From Achromobacter dolens (GTDB taxonomy: Bacteria; Pseudomonadota; Gammaproteobacteria; Burkholderiales; Burkholderiaceae_B): DNA of 64,000 nucleotides. Position 1 is the stretch's first letter. Each line of letters opens with the position of its first letter. This document shows positions 30,031-38,547 of this stretch, piece by piece. The notes below the pieces were generated by a model. The model was not told the DNA's origin. It saw only the letters and a program-made list of their open reading frames with translations, and did not search any database. Location: positions 1 to 64,000 of the forward strand of contig NZ_CADIJW010000003.1 of assembly GCF_902859745.1 (NCBI RefSeq), given 5' to 3'. A program made the translations under genes and the position numbers.

Positions 30031-30806
30031 CGCCCACCCTGGTATTCGACCTCGAGACCATTCCCGACGCGGAAGGCCTGCGCAAGCTCAACGGCTGGAG
30101 CGCCGACGTGCCCGATGCCGAAGTGGTCGAGCGCGCGCTCACCGCGCGCCGCGAGGCCGTGGGCCACGACTTTCTGCCGCTGCACCTGCACAAGGTGGCG
30201 GTGGTGGGCTGCGTGTTCCGCGACGACCAGGGCTTTCGCGTCAAGACGCTGGGCCAGCCCGACGATCCCGAAGCCGCTCTGCTGGCCGGCTTTTTCAAGA
30301 CCATCGAGCGCTACACGCCCAAGCTGGTTAGCTGGAACGGCTCGGGCTTCGACCTGCCGGTGCTGCACTACCGCAGCCTGATCCAGGGCGTGCCCGCGCC
30401 GCGCTACTGGGACATGGGCGAGGAAGACCGCGATTTCAAGTTCAACAACTACATCTCGCGTTATCACTCGCGCCACACCGACCTGATGGACCTGCTGGCC
30501 AAGTACAACGGCCGCGCCAACGCGCCGCTGGACGAACTGGCCAAGCTGTGCGGCTTTCCGGGCAAGCTCGGCATGGATGGCAGCAAGGTCTGGGAGGCCT
30601 GGAGCCAGGGCCGTGCCGACGAGGTCCGCGCTTATTGCGAAACGGACGTGGTCAACACCTGGCTGGTGTATTGCCGCTTCCGCTTCCTGCGCGGCGAACT
30701 CGACCGCACGGCCTACGAGGCCGAGATCGCGCTGGTGCGCGACACGCTGACGGCCAGCGATGCGCCGCACTGGAAGGAGTACATGGCGGCCTGGGACGCC
30801 AGTTGA
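30027..30806 (+). CDS. Predicted 3'-5' exonuclease, PolB-proofreading-like
   Basis: A 259-residue protein of the family described as related to the exonuclease domain of DNA polymerase B. The DEDD residues are visible: LVFDLETIPD (Exo I, residues 5-14), LVSWNGSGFDLPVLHYRS (Exo II, near 105), and DEVRAYCETDVVNTWLVY (Exo III, near 200). It is fused to no polymerase. It overlaps nlpD by an ATGA junction and so is probably the last gene of surE-pcm-nlpD. Its role in repair or RNA processing is not established. Confidence 0.85.
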   Translation: MTPTLVFDLETIPDAEGLRKLNGWSADVPDAEVVERALTARREAVGHDFLPLHLHKVAVVGCVFRDDQGFRVKTLGQPDDPEAALLAGFFKTIERYTPKLVSWNGSGFDLPVLHYRSLIQGVPAPRYWDMGEEDRDFKFNNYISRYHSRHTDLMDLLAKYNGRANAPLDELAKLCGFPGKLGMDGSKVWEAWSQGRADEVRAYCETDVVNTWLVYCRFRFLRGELDRTAYEAEIALVRDTLTASDAPHWKEYMAAWDAS

Positions 30807-30840
30807 GCGGCGCGCGCGGTTGGCGCGGCATGCTCGACAG

Positions 30841-30864
30841 ACGGGGCCCGCCGGGCCCCGTTTT
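30841..30864 (+). terminator. Terminator of the surE-pcm-nlpD unit
   Basis: ACGGGGCCC and GGGCCCCGT form a 9-bp stem with a GCC loop, followed by TTTT, 34 bp after the exonuclease stop. Confidence 0.85.
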
Positions 30865-30975
30865 CACGCCTGGCGCAGGCGCAATCGACTGAAACATAGC
30901 TTGCGGGGACGAAACCTGGATGAAACCGGGCGGATCGCACAATGGCCTCGCTTTCTTCACTTTCAGGAGACCTAC

Positions 30976-31581
30976 ATGTCCCGATTCGCACTCCGCTCCA
31001 ACCTGGCTGCCCTGGCCATGGTCGCCGCCACCGGCGGCTTGCTGGCCGGTCCCGTCATGGCGGCGGCGCCCGCCGACGGTGGTCCCGCCGCGATGCATCA
31101 AGGCCCCCGTGATGGCGGCTTCCACAAGGGCATGCGCGACGGCCTGTGGATCCCGGGCCTGGGCCCCGTGTCCAAGGCGCAGCTCGATCAGCTCAAACTG
31201 GACGACAAGCAGCAGGCCCTGGTCAAGACCGCGCAGGACGGCCAGCGCAGCCTGCATGAAGCCATGCGCGCTTCCGGTGGCCAGCGCCACGATCTGCTCA
31301 AGGCGCAACTGGACAGCGGCAAGCTCGATCCGCGCGCATTGCTGGAGCAATCCGACAAGTCGCGCGACCAGTTCGGCACGCAGGCCAAGCAGGTCCGCGA
31401 TCAATGGCTGGCCGTGTGGGACAGCCTGAACGACGCCCAGCGCACCCAGGTGACCCAGATGCTCAAGGACCGCCAGGCCAAGATGCAGGAGCGCCACGCG
31501 CGCATGGAAGGGCGCCACGGCAAGGGCCCGGGCAGCGCGCCGGGCGCCGTGCCGCCGCCGCCCGCTCCGGCCGCCAACTGA
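30976..31581 (+). CDS. Spy/CpxP-like periplasmic protein
   Basis: A 201-residue exported protein with signal peptide (LAALAMVAATGGLLAGPVMA). The mature part is mostly helical and rich in Gln, Lys, Asp and Met, with heptad-like runs such as LDDKQQALVKTAQDGQRSL and a late LNDAQRTQVTQMLKDRQAKM that resembles the LTxxQ region of Spy/CpxP chaperones. The end is Gly/Pro/Ala-rich. A role in envelope stress or metal defence is inferred from the family and is not certain. AGGAGA sits 7 nt before the ATG. Confidence 0.7.
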   Translation: MSRFALRSNLAALAMVAATGGLLAGPVMAAAPADGGPAAMHQGPRDGGFHKGMRDGLWIPGLGPVSKAQLDQLKLDDKQQALVKTAQDGQRSLHEAMRASGGQRHDLLKAQLDSGKLDPRALLEQSDKSRDQFGTQAKQVRDQWLAVWDSLNDAQRTQVTQMLKDRQAKMQERHARMEGRHGKGPGSAPGAVPPPPAPAAN

Positions 31582-31604
31582 GGCGCTCCGGGCGGCGCCG
31601 CGCG

Positions 31605-31640
31605 ACCCCGACCCGCTTTTGTGCGGGCCGGGGTTTTTTT
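31605..31640 (+). terminator. Strong terminator after the Spy-like gene
   Basis: CCCCGACCCGC pairs with GCGGGCCGGGG (one A-C mismatch) and is followed by seven T residues. Confidence 0.9.
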
Positions 31641-31888
31641 CGTGCCCGGCGCCATCACGGGGCGCCAGCCCCATTTTGATGCGCCGCCGCCTGCATGCGC
31701 GGCGTGATGCACCGTCCTGGTGCGACCAGCATGCCCGTTCAGCGCGGCGCCAGCCCGTTGAGATGCAATTGAAACCTGGCACGGACCTTGCTTGATGGGG
31801 AAGGAGCCGGCATCCGCCGTTGCAGGACCGGCCCGATGGATGCGCCTTCGGCCTTCCTCCTCGTCAAATCCGATCAGGACATCGCACC

Positions 31889-32641
31889 ATGAAGAAGACG
31901 TTGCTAGCCTTGCCCGTTGTGCTCGCCGCTTGTTTCATCGCAACGGCCCAGGCCGAACCCACCGACCTGGGCGGCGGTTTCTCGCTCAGCGGCAATGCCA
32001 CCATCGCGAGCGACTATCGCTTCCGCGGCTACTCGCAGACCGATTTCCGGCCCGCGGCCCAACTCGGCATCGATCTGACCCACAGCTCCGGTTTCTACCT
32101 GGGCAACTGGAACTCCAACGTATCCAGTTTCGTCTTCACCGACGGCAACCTGGAAATGGACTTCTACGGCGGCTGGAAGGGCGACGTGGGCGGCGGCTTC
32201 ACGCTCGACGCCGGCGTGCTGCACTACTACTATCCCGGCTCCAGCTCGCCCAAGGGCGGCAATTACAACAACACCGACCTGTACCTGGCCGCGACCTACG
32301 CCAACTACACCCTCAAGTATTCCTACACGCCCAGCGACTTCTTCAGCACGCCCGACAGCAAGGGCACCTGGTACCTGGACGGCACCGCCAACTTCGACCT
32401 GGGCGACGGCTGGGGACTGGTGGGCCATCTGGGTTACCAGAAGCTCAAGAACCAGGTCAACATGGACGGCGACTCCATCGGCCATTACGTCGACTACAAG
32501 CTCGGCGTGACCAAGGACCTGAAGGGCTGGGTGCTGGGCCTGGCCGCCGTCGGCGCCACCAAGGACAACTGGCTGCCGACCAAGTACGGCCATCCGTCGG
32601 GCCGCCTGGGCGCCGTGTTCTCGGTGTCGCGTTCGTTCTGA
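31889..32641 (+). CDS. TorF-family putative outer-membrane porin
   Basis: A 250-residue exported beta-barrel candidate. The signal peptide is LLALPVVLAACFIATAQA. The mature start (FSLSGNATIASDYRFRGYSQTDFRPAAQLGIDL) is the mark of the TIGR02001/TorF family. The rest alternates short hydrophobic strands and Asn/Tyr/Gly-rich turns, and the protein ends in phenylalanine (SVSRSF), as expected for barrel insertion. No substrate is known. It stands alone, 307 bp after the Spy-like gene. Confidence 0.88.
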   Translation: MKKTLLALPVVLAACFIATAQAEPTDLGGGFSLSGNATIASDYRFRGYSQTDFRPAAQLGIDLTHSSGFYLGNWNSNVSSFVFTDGNLEMDFYGGWKGDVGGGFTLDAGVLHYYYPGSSSPKGGNYNNTDLYLAATYANYTLKYSYTPSDFFSTPDSKGTWYLDGTANFDLGDGWGLVGHLGYQKLKNQVNMDGDSIGHYVDYKLGVTKDLKGWVLGLAAVGATKDNWLPTKYGHPSGRLGAVFSVSRSF

Positions 32642-32692
32642 TTCCCATCCGTGGCGGCGCCCTGACCGGCGCCGGCTTTTGGGGGGCTTGAT

Positions 32693-32735
32693 GGAGACTG
32701 CCCGGCGGGCCGTCTCCGGCAAGTCCCCCTTTTTT
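32693..32735 (+). terminator. Probable terminator after the TorF gene
   Basis: GGAGAC and GTCTCC close a stem that contains GCCC-GGC-GGGC; CCCCCTTTTTTT follows about 7 nt later. The distance to the T-run makes the call moderate. Confidence 0.5.
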
Positions 32736-32806
32736 TCGGGCGCGGGCGGGGCGCTGCCGAATCCTCTTACAATGCCGGGTTGCGTGAATTTTCTGGACTG
32801 CGTGAG

Positions 32807-34312
32807 ATGTCTGACGTTTTGAGTATCGAATCCCTGGACCTGGAAGCCCGGGGCATCGCCCGCCGCGATGGCAAGGTCGTGTTCGTGGAAGGCGCCTTGC
32901 CCGGCGAGCGGGTCACGGCGACCACCGTGCGCCGCAAACCGTCCTATGAAATCGCGCGGGTCGACCAGGTGATGCGCCCCTCGTCGCAGCGCGTGGCGCC
33001 GCGCTGCCCGCATTTCGGCGTCTGTGGCGGCTGTGCCATGCAGCATCTCGAACCGTCCACGCAGGTGGCGATCAAGCAGCGTTCGCTCGAAGACACCTTC
33101 TGGCACGTCGGCAAGCTGCGTCCGGCCCGCATCCTGGCGCCGCTGCATGGCCCGACCTGGGGCTACCGCTACCGCGCCCGCCTGTCGGTGCGCGTGGTGC
33201 CCAAGAAGGGCGGGGTGCTGGTGGGCTTTCACGAGCGCAAGAGCAGCTACGTGGCCGACATGCGCGAATGCCATGTGCTGCCGCGCCACGTCAGCGACCT
33301 GCTGATGCCGCTGCGCGCCATGATCGCGTCGATGTCCGCGCCCGACCGCCTGCCGCAGGTGGAAGTGTCGCTGGGCGACGGCGTGACCGCGCTGGTGCTG
33401 CGCCACCTGCTGCCGCTGACCGACAACGACATCGCCGTGCTGCGCGCCTTCGCCGACAAGCACAACGTGCAATGGTGGCTGCAGCCTAAGGGCCCGGACA
33501 CGGTGCATCCGCTGGTGCCCGAGCATCGCGACGCGCTGACCTACACCATGCCCGAATTCGGCCTGCGCATGCCGTACCGGCCGACCGACTTCACCCAGGT
33601 CAATCACGCCATCAACCGTTCCATGGTGTCGCGCGCGCTCACGCTGCTGGAAGTGCAGCCGACGGACCGCGTCGCCGACCTGTTCTGTGGCCTGGGCAAC
33701 TTCACGCTGCCGCTGGCCACCCAGGGCCGCGAGGCCGTGGGCGTGGAGGGCAGCAAGGCGCTGACCGACCGCGCCCATGAGGCCGCCGCGCGCCACGGGC
33801 TGGGCGAGCGCACCAGTTTCGCCACCCTCAACCTGTTCGAGGTGGACGTCGAATGGCTGCGCGGCCTGGGCTTCTTCGACCGCATGCTGATCGATCCGCC
33901 GCGCGAAGGCGCGCAGGCCGTGGCGCAGGCGCTGTCGCAACTGAAGGCCGAGGAGCGCCCGCGTCGCATCGTCTACGTGTCCTGTAATCCCGCCACGCTG
34001 GCGCGCGACGCCGCCATCATGGTGCACGAGGGCGGCTACCTGCTCAAGAGCGCCGGCGTCATCAACATGTTCCCGCACACCGGGCACGTGGAGTCGATCG
34101 CGGTGTTCGAATCGCTGGATGCCGAGGGCGTGCGCGAAGTGCAGGAGCGCGCCCGCCAGCGCGCCTTGCAGCAGGCGGCCGATGCGGCCGCCGCGGAAGC
34201 GGAAAAGGCCGCCGCGGCCGCCGAGAAGGCCGCGTCCAAGCAGGCGGCCACCGAGGCCTACCACGCCCGCGTCGCGGCCGAGGGCGAGACGCCGGCGCAA
34301 AGCCAGGCGTGA
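32807..34312 (+). CDS. rlmD: 23S rRNA (uracil-1939-C5)-methyltransferase RlmD
   Basis: Methylates U1939 of 23S rRNA with S-adenosylmethionine. Residues 1-60 form a TRAM domain; iron-sulfur cysteines follow in [10 protein letters not shown]. The SAM site is [13 protein letters not shown] (near residue 290), then [12 protein letters not shown] and the catalytic-cysteine motif [12 protein letters not shown]. The 501-residue protein is longer than usual: the last ~60 residues are an Ala/Glu/Lys/Gln-rich, probably helical tail. I start at MSDVLSIES; nine extra upstream codons are non-conserved. A TACAAT box lies about 34 bp upstream. Confidence 0.95.
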   Translation: MSDVLSIESLDLEARGIARRDGKVVFVEGALPGERVTATTVRRKPSYEIARVDQVMRPSSQRVAPRCPHFGVCGGCAMQHLEPSTQVAIKQRSLEDTFWHVGKLRPARILAPLHGPTWGYRYRARLSVRVVPKKGGVLVGFHERKSSYVADMRECHVLPRHVSDLLMPLRAMIASMSAPDRLPQVEVSLGDGVTALVLRHLLPLTDNDIAVLRAFADKHNVQWWLQPKGPDTVHPLVPEHRDALTYTMPEFGLRMPYRPTDFTQVNHAINRSMVSRALTLLEVQPTDRVADLFCGLGNFTLPLATQGREAVGVEGSKALTDRAHEAAARHGLGERTSFATLNLFEVDVEWLRGLGFFDRMLIDPPREGAQAVAQALSQLKAEERPRRIVYVSCNPATLARDAAIMVHEGGYLLKSAGVINMFPHTGHVESIAVFESLDAEGVREVQERARQRALQQAADAAAAEAEKAAAAAEKAASKQAATEAYHARVAAEGETPAQSQA

Positions 34313-34344
34313 CCCGCCCCGGCGTCGGCCGGGCCGCATGCAAG

Positions 34345-34374
34345 AAGGGCAAGCCGGTTGGCTTGCCCTTTTTT
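34345..34374. terminator. Bidirectional terminator between rlmD and cueR
   Basis: AAGGGCAAGCC and GGCTTGCCCTT form an 11-bp stem with a GGTT loop, followed by TTTT. It lies between the convergent rlmD and cueR ends. Confidence 0.9.
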
Positions 34375-34375
34375 C

Positions 34376-34768
34376 TTACTGGGAGCGTCCCAGGTTTTCC
34401 AGGATGGGGCAGTCGGGTCGATCATCCCCGTGGCAGTTGTGCGCCAGGTGCTTGAGCGTGGCGGCCATGTCGCGCAGCGCGCAGGCCTTGCGTTCCAGTT
34501 CGGCCACGTGTTCGAGCGCGATGCGCTTGACGTCGGCGCTGGCGCGGCTGCGGTCGCGCCACAACGCCAGCAGCTCGTTCATCTGTTCCACCGAGAAACC
34601 CAGGTCGCGCGCGCGCCGCACGAAGCGCAGCGTGTGCAGGTCGTGCTCGCTGTAGACCCGATAGCCCGAGTCCTTGCGCAGCGCCGGGCCGATCAGGCCG
34701 ATGCTCTCGTAGTAGCGGATCATCTTGGCCGAGATGCCGGATTCCTGCGCGGCTTGTCCGATGTTCAT
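34376..34768 (-). CDS. cueR: Copper-responsive MerR-family regulator CueR
   Basis: A 130-residue activator that twists MerR-type promoters when it binds Cu(I) (or Ag/Au). The N-terminal winged helix reads MNIGQAAQESGISAKMIRYYESIGLI. The metal site is diagnostic: Cys112 and Cys120 in the loop CHGDDRPDC, with Ser77 in place of the Cys found in Zn/Hg sensors, the same positions as in E. coli CueR. It lies 26 bp after copA on the same strand, so it is probably co-transcribed and autoregulated. Its likely targets are the two operators near 37.1 kb. Confidence 0.95.
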   Translation of the reverse strand: MNIGQAAQESGISAKMIRYYESIGLIGPALRKDSGYRVYSEHDLHTLRFVRRARDLGFSVEQMNELLALWRDRSRASADVKRIALEHVAELERKACALRDMAATLKHLAHNCHGDDRPDCPILENLGRSQ

Positions 34769-34794
34769 ATGCGGTCTCCTGGAAGAACGGCGCG

Positions 34795-37071
34795 TCAGTG
34801 CGCGGCGCGCGGGGGGCGGAATGTCTTCAGGCGCAGCGCGTTGCCCAGCACGAAGACGCTGGACAGCGCCATGGCGCCGGCCGCGAAGATCGGCGACAGC
34901 GACAGGCCGTAGGCCGGGTACAGCGCGCCGGCCGCCAGCGGGATTAGCGCGGCGTTATAGGCGAAGGCCCAGAACAGGTTCTGGCGGATGTTGGCCAGCG
35001 TGGCGCGGCTCAGCGCGATGGCGTTGGGCACGCCGTGCAGATCGTCGGCCATCAGCACTACGGATGCGGCCTCGATGGCGACGTCGGTGCCGGTGCCGAT
35101 GGCGATGCCGGTGTCGGCCGCGGCCAGCGCCGGCGCGTCGTTGATGCCGTCGCCGACGAAGGCCAGCTTGCGGCCGCCGGCGCGCAGCGCGGCGATGGCC
35201 TCGACCTTGCCGTCGGGCAGCACCTCGGCGCGCACTTCGTCGATGCCCAACTGGCGCGCCACGGCCTGCGCCGTATGGCGGTTGTCGCCGGTGATCATGG
35301 CGGTCTTCAGGCCCTGTGCGTGCAGCGCGGCGATGGCGTCCACGGCCGACGGCTTGACCGGGTCGGTCACGGCCATCATGGCGGCCGCCTGGCCGTCGAT
35401 GGCGACGTAGATCGGCGTCTTGCCCTCGTCGCCCCATTGTTCGGCGCGCTGGCCGAAGGCGCTGACGTCGATGCCGCGCTCGGCCATCAGGCGGTCGGCG
35501 CCGGCCAGCACGCGCTTGCCGGCCACGCTGGCTTCGACCCCGGCGCCGGTGATGGCGGCGAAGCCTTCCGCCGGCAACAGGTCGATCTGGCGTTCGGCGG
35601 CGGCCGCCACGATGGCCAGCGCGATCGGATGTTCGGAGCGCGCCTGCACCGAGGCGACCCATTGCAGCACGTCGCGGTCGGCGAAGCCGGCGGCCGGCGC
35701 AAGTTCGGTCAGGGTGGGCTTGCCCAGCGTCAGGGTGCCGGTCTTGTCGAAGGCCACCACCTGCACGTCGCGCAGCGTCTGCAGGGCGTCGCCCTGGCGG
35801 AACAGCACGCCCATTTCGGCGGCGCGGCCGGTGCCGACCATGATCGAGGTCGGCGTGGCCAGGCCCATGGCGCAGGGGCAGGCGATGATCAGCACCGCCA
35901 CTGCGTTGACCAGCGCATGCGACAGCGCCGGCGTGGGGCCGAGGAAGAACCAGGCCAGGAAGGTCAGCAGCGCCATGCCCATGACGGCCGGCACGAACCA
36001 GGCGGTGACCTGGTCCACCAGCGCCTGGATCGGCAGGCGCGCGCCCTGGGCGGCCTCGACCATGCGGATGATGCGGGCCAGCATGGTGTCGGCGCCGGTG
36101 TGGGTGACGCGCAGCGTGAAGCTGCCGGATGTATTGAGCGTGCCGCCGGTCGCCTGCATGCCCGGCTGCTTTTCCACGGGCACCGGTTCGCCGGTCAGCA
36201 TTGATTCATCGACGTACGAGCTGCCCTCGATGATCTCGCCGTCCAGCGGGATCTTTTCGCCAGGGCGCACCACCACGATGTCGCCCTTGCGCACCTGCTC
36301 GATGGCGATGTCTCGCGGCTGGCCGTCGCGCATGACGCGCGCGGTGCGCGGCTGCAGCCCGATCAGGCGCTTGATGGCGGCGCCGGTCTTGCCCTTGGCG
36401 CGCGCTTCCAGCGTGCGGCCCAGCAGGATCAGCGTGACGATGACGGCGGCGGCTTCGTAATAGACGTTGCGGGCGCTCTCCGGCAGCCAGGCGGGGGCGA
36501 AGGTGGCGACGACCGAATACCCCCAGGCCGCGCCGGCGCCCAGCGCGACCAGCGAGTTCATCTCGGGCGCGCGGCGCCACAAGGCCGCCAGCCCCTTGCT
36601 GAAGAAGTGGCGGCCGGGCCAGGCCAGCACCGCCGTGGTCAACACGAACTGAAGCAGCCAGCTATTTTGCTGGCCGATGTTCGCCAGCACCCAGTGGTGC
36701 ATGGCGGGGATCAGGTGCGAGCCCATTTCCAGCGCGAACACCGGCAGCGTCAGCGCCAGGGCGGCGATGAAGGCGCGCTGCAGGCGCCGCGCCTCGGCGT
36801 CGCGCGCTTCGGACTGGCGTTCGGCGTGGTCGTCCTGGGCGGCGATCGGACGGGCCTCGTAGCCCATCTTGACCACGGCCGCGACCAGGGCATCGGGCTG
36901 GGCCGCGGCCGGATCATAGGCCACCAGGGCGCGTTCGGTGGCCAGGTTGACCTGGGCCTGGGCGACGCCCGGCACGCGGGTCAGGGCCTTTTCCACGCGC
37001 TTCACGCAGGACGCGCAGGTCATGCCTTCGATGGCAAGTTCAAGCTCGACGGAAGGGTTGGCAACGCTCAT
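34795..37071 (-). CDS. copA: Cu(I)-exporting P1B-type ATPase CopA
   Basis: Pumps cytoplasmic copper to the periplasm. The 758-residue protein has a single N-terminal HMA domain ([13 protein letters not shown], Cys19 and Cys22), eight membrane helices, the transport-site [12 protein letters not shown], the phosphorylated Asp in [13 protein letters not shown], and [18 protein letters not shown] near the end. Many proteobacterial CopA proteins carry two HMA domains; this one carries one. It is transcribed from the left-facing CueR-type promoter and followed closely by cueR. Confidence 0.97.
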   Translation of the reverse strand: MSVANPSVELELAIEGMTCASCVKRVEKALTRVPGVAQAQVNLATERALVAYDPAAAQPDALVAAVVKMGYEARPIAAQDDHAERQSEARDAEARRLQRAFIAALALTLPVFALEMGSHLIPAMHHWVLANIGQQNSWLLQFVLTTAVLAWPGRHFFSKGLAALWRRAPEMNSLVALGAGAAWGYSVVATFAPAWLPESARNVYYEAAAVIVTLILLGRTLEARAKGKTGAAIKRLIGLQPRTARVMRDGQPRDIAIEQVRKGDIVVVRPGEKIPLDGEIIEGSSYVDESMLTGEPVPVEKQPGMQATGGTLNTSGSFTLRVTHTGADTMLARIIRMVEAAQGARLPIQALVDQVTAWFVPAVMGMALLTFLAWFFLGPTPALSHALVNAVAVLIIACPCAMGLATPTSIMVGTGRAAEMGVLFRQGDALQTLRDVQVVAFDKTGTLTLGKPTLTELAPAAGFADRDVLQWVASVQARSEHPIALAIVAAAAERQIDLLPAEGFAAITGAGVEASVAGKRVLAGADRLMAERGIDVSAFGQRAEQWGDEGKTPIYVAIDGQAAAMMAVTDPVKPSAVDAIAALHAQGLKTAMITGDNRHTAQAVARQLGIDEVRAEVLPDGKVEAIAALRAGGRKLAFVGDGINDAPALAAADTGIAIGTGTDVAIEAASVVLMADDLHGVPNAIALSRATLANIRQNLFWAFAYNAALIPLAAGALYPAYGLSLSPIFAAGAMALSSVFVLGNALRLKTFRPPRAAH

Positions 37072-37100
37072 GGCTGTCTCGGTTGAGGTAGGAAGACCCC

Positions 37101-37131
37101 AGTTTCATCCTTCCCATGATGGGAAGGTCAA
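37101..37131 (-). promoter_or_regulatory. CueR-type promoter and operator for copA-cueR
   Basis: On the minus strand a -35 TTGACC is followed by a 19-bp spacer and a -10 GAAACT. The spacer contains the dyad CCTTCCCATCATGGGAAGG. The over-long 19-bp spacing is the mark of MerR-family activation, and the dyad matches the known ACCTTCC-N-GGAAGG copper box. It ends about 30 bp before the copA start. Confidence 0.85.
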
Positions 37132-37145
37132 GGACTATTCTACGC

Positions 37146-37176
37146 TTGACCTTCCTATAATGGGAAGGTCTAAGCT
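37146..37176 (+). promoter_or_regulatory. CueR-type promoter and operator for copZ
   Basis: On the plus strand TTGACC (-35) and TAAGCT (-10) are separated by 19 bp that hold the dyad GACCTTCCTATAATGGGAAGGTC (outer bases overlap the -35). It is a second, separate copy of the copper box, facing the opposite way to the copA one, with only 14 bp between the two -35 boxes. Confidence 0.88.
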
Positions 37177-37236
37177 GGGGTTGAGCTGGCACCGGAAGCG
37201 GTGCGGCAATCCCCCCTGATTCCTATGGAGAACACC

Positions 37237-37437
37237 ATGAGCATCGAATTCCAAGTCCCCGACATGACCTGCGGCCATTGCGTCAAGACCATCACCGGCG
37301 CGGTGACGGCGGCGGCGCCGGGCGCCAGCGTGGCGGTGGACCTGCCCGCGCATCGCGTCACCGTCACGGGCACCGACCAGGCTGATAAGGTCGAGGCCGC
37401 GATCCGCGATGCCGGCTACGAGCCGCAGCGCGTGTGA
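37237..37437 (+). CDS. copZ: Copper chaperone CopZ-like (HMA domain protein)
   Basis: A 66-residue soluble ferredoxin-fold protein with the metal motif DMTCGHC (Cys12 and Cys15). It would carry Cu(I) to CopA. I start at the ATG 6-7 nt after GGAGAA; upstream in-frame codons add nothing conserved. It is the only gene directly behind the right-facing CueR-type promoter. A small hairpin follows, without a T-run. Confidence 0.93.
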   Translation: MSIEFQVPDMTCGHCVKTITGAVTAAAPGASVAVDLPAHRVTVTGTDQADKVEAAIRDAGYEPQRV

Positions 37438-37508
37438 CGTGTGACGGCCGGCTGCCGTCGGGCGTATGATAGAAAAAACCTGACGGCGGCTATTTGATTA
37501 TTGTTTTA

Positions 37509-37553
37509 AGCTATCAATCAATTAAATTAATTAAATTTGAATAATTGATAGCT
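37509..37553. repeat. AT-rich inverted repeat upstream of the Prx-Grx gene
   Basis: AGCTATCAAT and ATTGATAGCT are perfect 10-bp reverse complements separated by 25 bp of almost pure A and T. The DNA here is far more AT-rich than the window. It overlaps the likely -35 of the peroxiredoxin promoter. Spacing does not match the classical four-block OxyR site. Confidence 0.6.
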
Positions 37554-37565
37554 GACGTTTATCAT
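37537..37565 (+). promoter_or_regulatory. Probable sigma-70 promoter of the Prx-Grx gene
   Basis: TTGAAT and TATCAT are separated by 17 bp and lie about 50 bp before the start codon. The right arm of the inverted repeat falls inside the spacer, a position where a bound regulator would affect transcription. Confidence 0.45.
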
Positions 37566-37614
37566 TCTTTCCATGGTGGTTGAACAAGACCCCGCTACCC
37601 CAAGGAGAGATTGC

Positions 37615-38343
37615 ATGCTGCAAAACCGTGAAGGCCAACGTGTTCCCAACGTAACGTTCCCCGTCCGCGAGGGCAACACCTGGAAAAAGGTCACGACCGA
37701 CGACCTGTTCAAGAATAAGACGGTCGTGGTCTTTTCGCTTCCCGGCGCTTTCACGCCGACCTGCTCGTCGACCCACCTGCCGCGCTACAACGAACTGGCT
37801 CCGGCCTTCGCCGCCGCCGGCGTCGACAGCATCGTCTGCGTGTCGGTCAACGACACCTTCGTCATGAACGAATGGGCCAAGGACCAGGAATCGTCCAACA
37901 TCACACTGCTGCCCGACGGCAACGGTGAATTCACCGCCGGCATGGGCATGCTGGTCGACAAGAGCGACCTGGGCTTCGGCAAGCGCAGCTGGCGCTACTC
38001 CATGCTCGTCAAGGACGGCGTGGTGCAGAAGATGTTCATCGAGCCCGAGAAGGAAGGCGACCCGTTTGAAGTGTCGGACGCCGACACCATGCTGGCTCAC
38101 TTCGCCCCGACGGCCAAGAAGCCCGACCAGGTGGTGGTGTTCTCCAAGCCCGGCTGCCCGTTCTGCGTGGAAGCCAAGGCGCTGCTCGAAGACAAGGGCT
38201 ATGCCCCGATCGAGATCCCGCTGGAGAACAAGGTGCGCGGCCGCGTGATCGGCGCCGTGTCCGGCAAGGGCACCGCTCCGCAGGTGTTCATCAACGGTTC
38301 GCTGATCGGCGGCCTGGACGACCTGAAGGCGCACTTCGCCTGA
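37615..38343 (+). CDS. Peroxiredoxin-glutaredoxin hybrid (Prx5/PGdx type)
   Basis: A 242-residue glutathione-dependent peroxidase. Residues 1-160 are a Prx5 domain with peroxidatic Cys50 in [10 protein letters not shown]; residues ~170-242 are a glutaredoxin with GCPFC (Cys181, Cys184) and the cis-proline [14 protein letters not shown]. The order and cysteine positions are like the Haemophilus influenzae hybrid. The Grx part recycles the Prx part using glutathione. The ATG is preceded by AAGGAGAG. The next gene in the same direction is a flavin disulfide reductase, a fitting partner. Confidence 0.95.
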   Translation: MLQNREGQRVPNVTFPVREGNTWKKVTTDDLFKNKTVVVFSLPGAFTPTCSSTHLPRYNELAPAFAAAGVDSIVCVSVNDTFVMNEWAKDQESSNITLLPDGNGEFTAGMGMLVDKSDLGFGKRSWRYSMLVKDGVVQKMFIEPEKEGDPFEVSDADTMLAHFAPTAKKPDQVVVFSKPGCPFCVEAKALLEDKGYAPIEIPLENKVRGRVIGAVSGKGTAPQVFINGSLIGGLDDLKAHFA

Positions 38344-38547
38344 TGCTGGCGGGAAGGGGACGCTCTCCCTTTCCCGTGCCGCGGCCGCTCCCGCGAGGAG
38401 CGGTCCGGCGCGCCGGTTTCCCTTTTTCCGCATCTTCGCGCGGCCCCGGCGGGCGCCGCGGGACGGCGTTCGTCCCTGAGGGTGCGCAACAAGGCGGAAT
38501 CCGCCTTTGACAACGTTTGCTGCACGCTACACCGGGGGATCCCACTC

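Noticed and set aside
31904-34339. Long minus-strand open frame (about 811 codons)
   Set aside because: It is antisense to the TorF and rlmD genes, both of which have strong family evidence.
37509-37553. Canonical OxyR site before the peroxidase gene
   Set aside because: ATAG/CTAT blocks are present but in the wrong order and spacing, so only a generic dyad is claimed.
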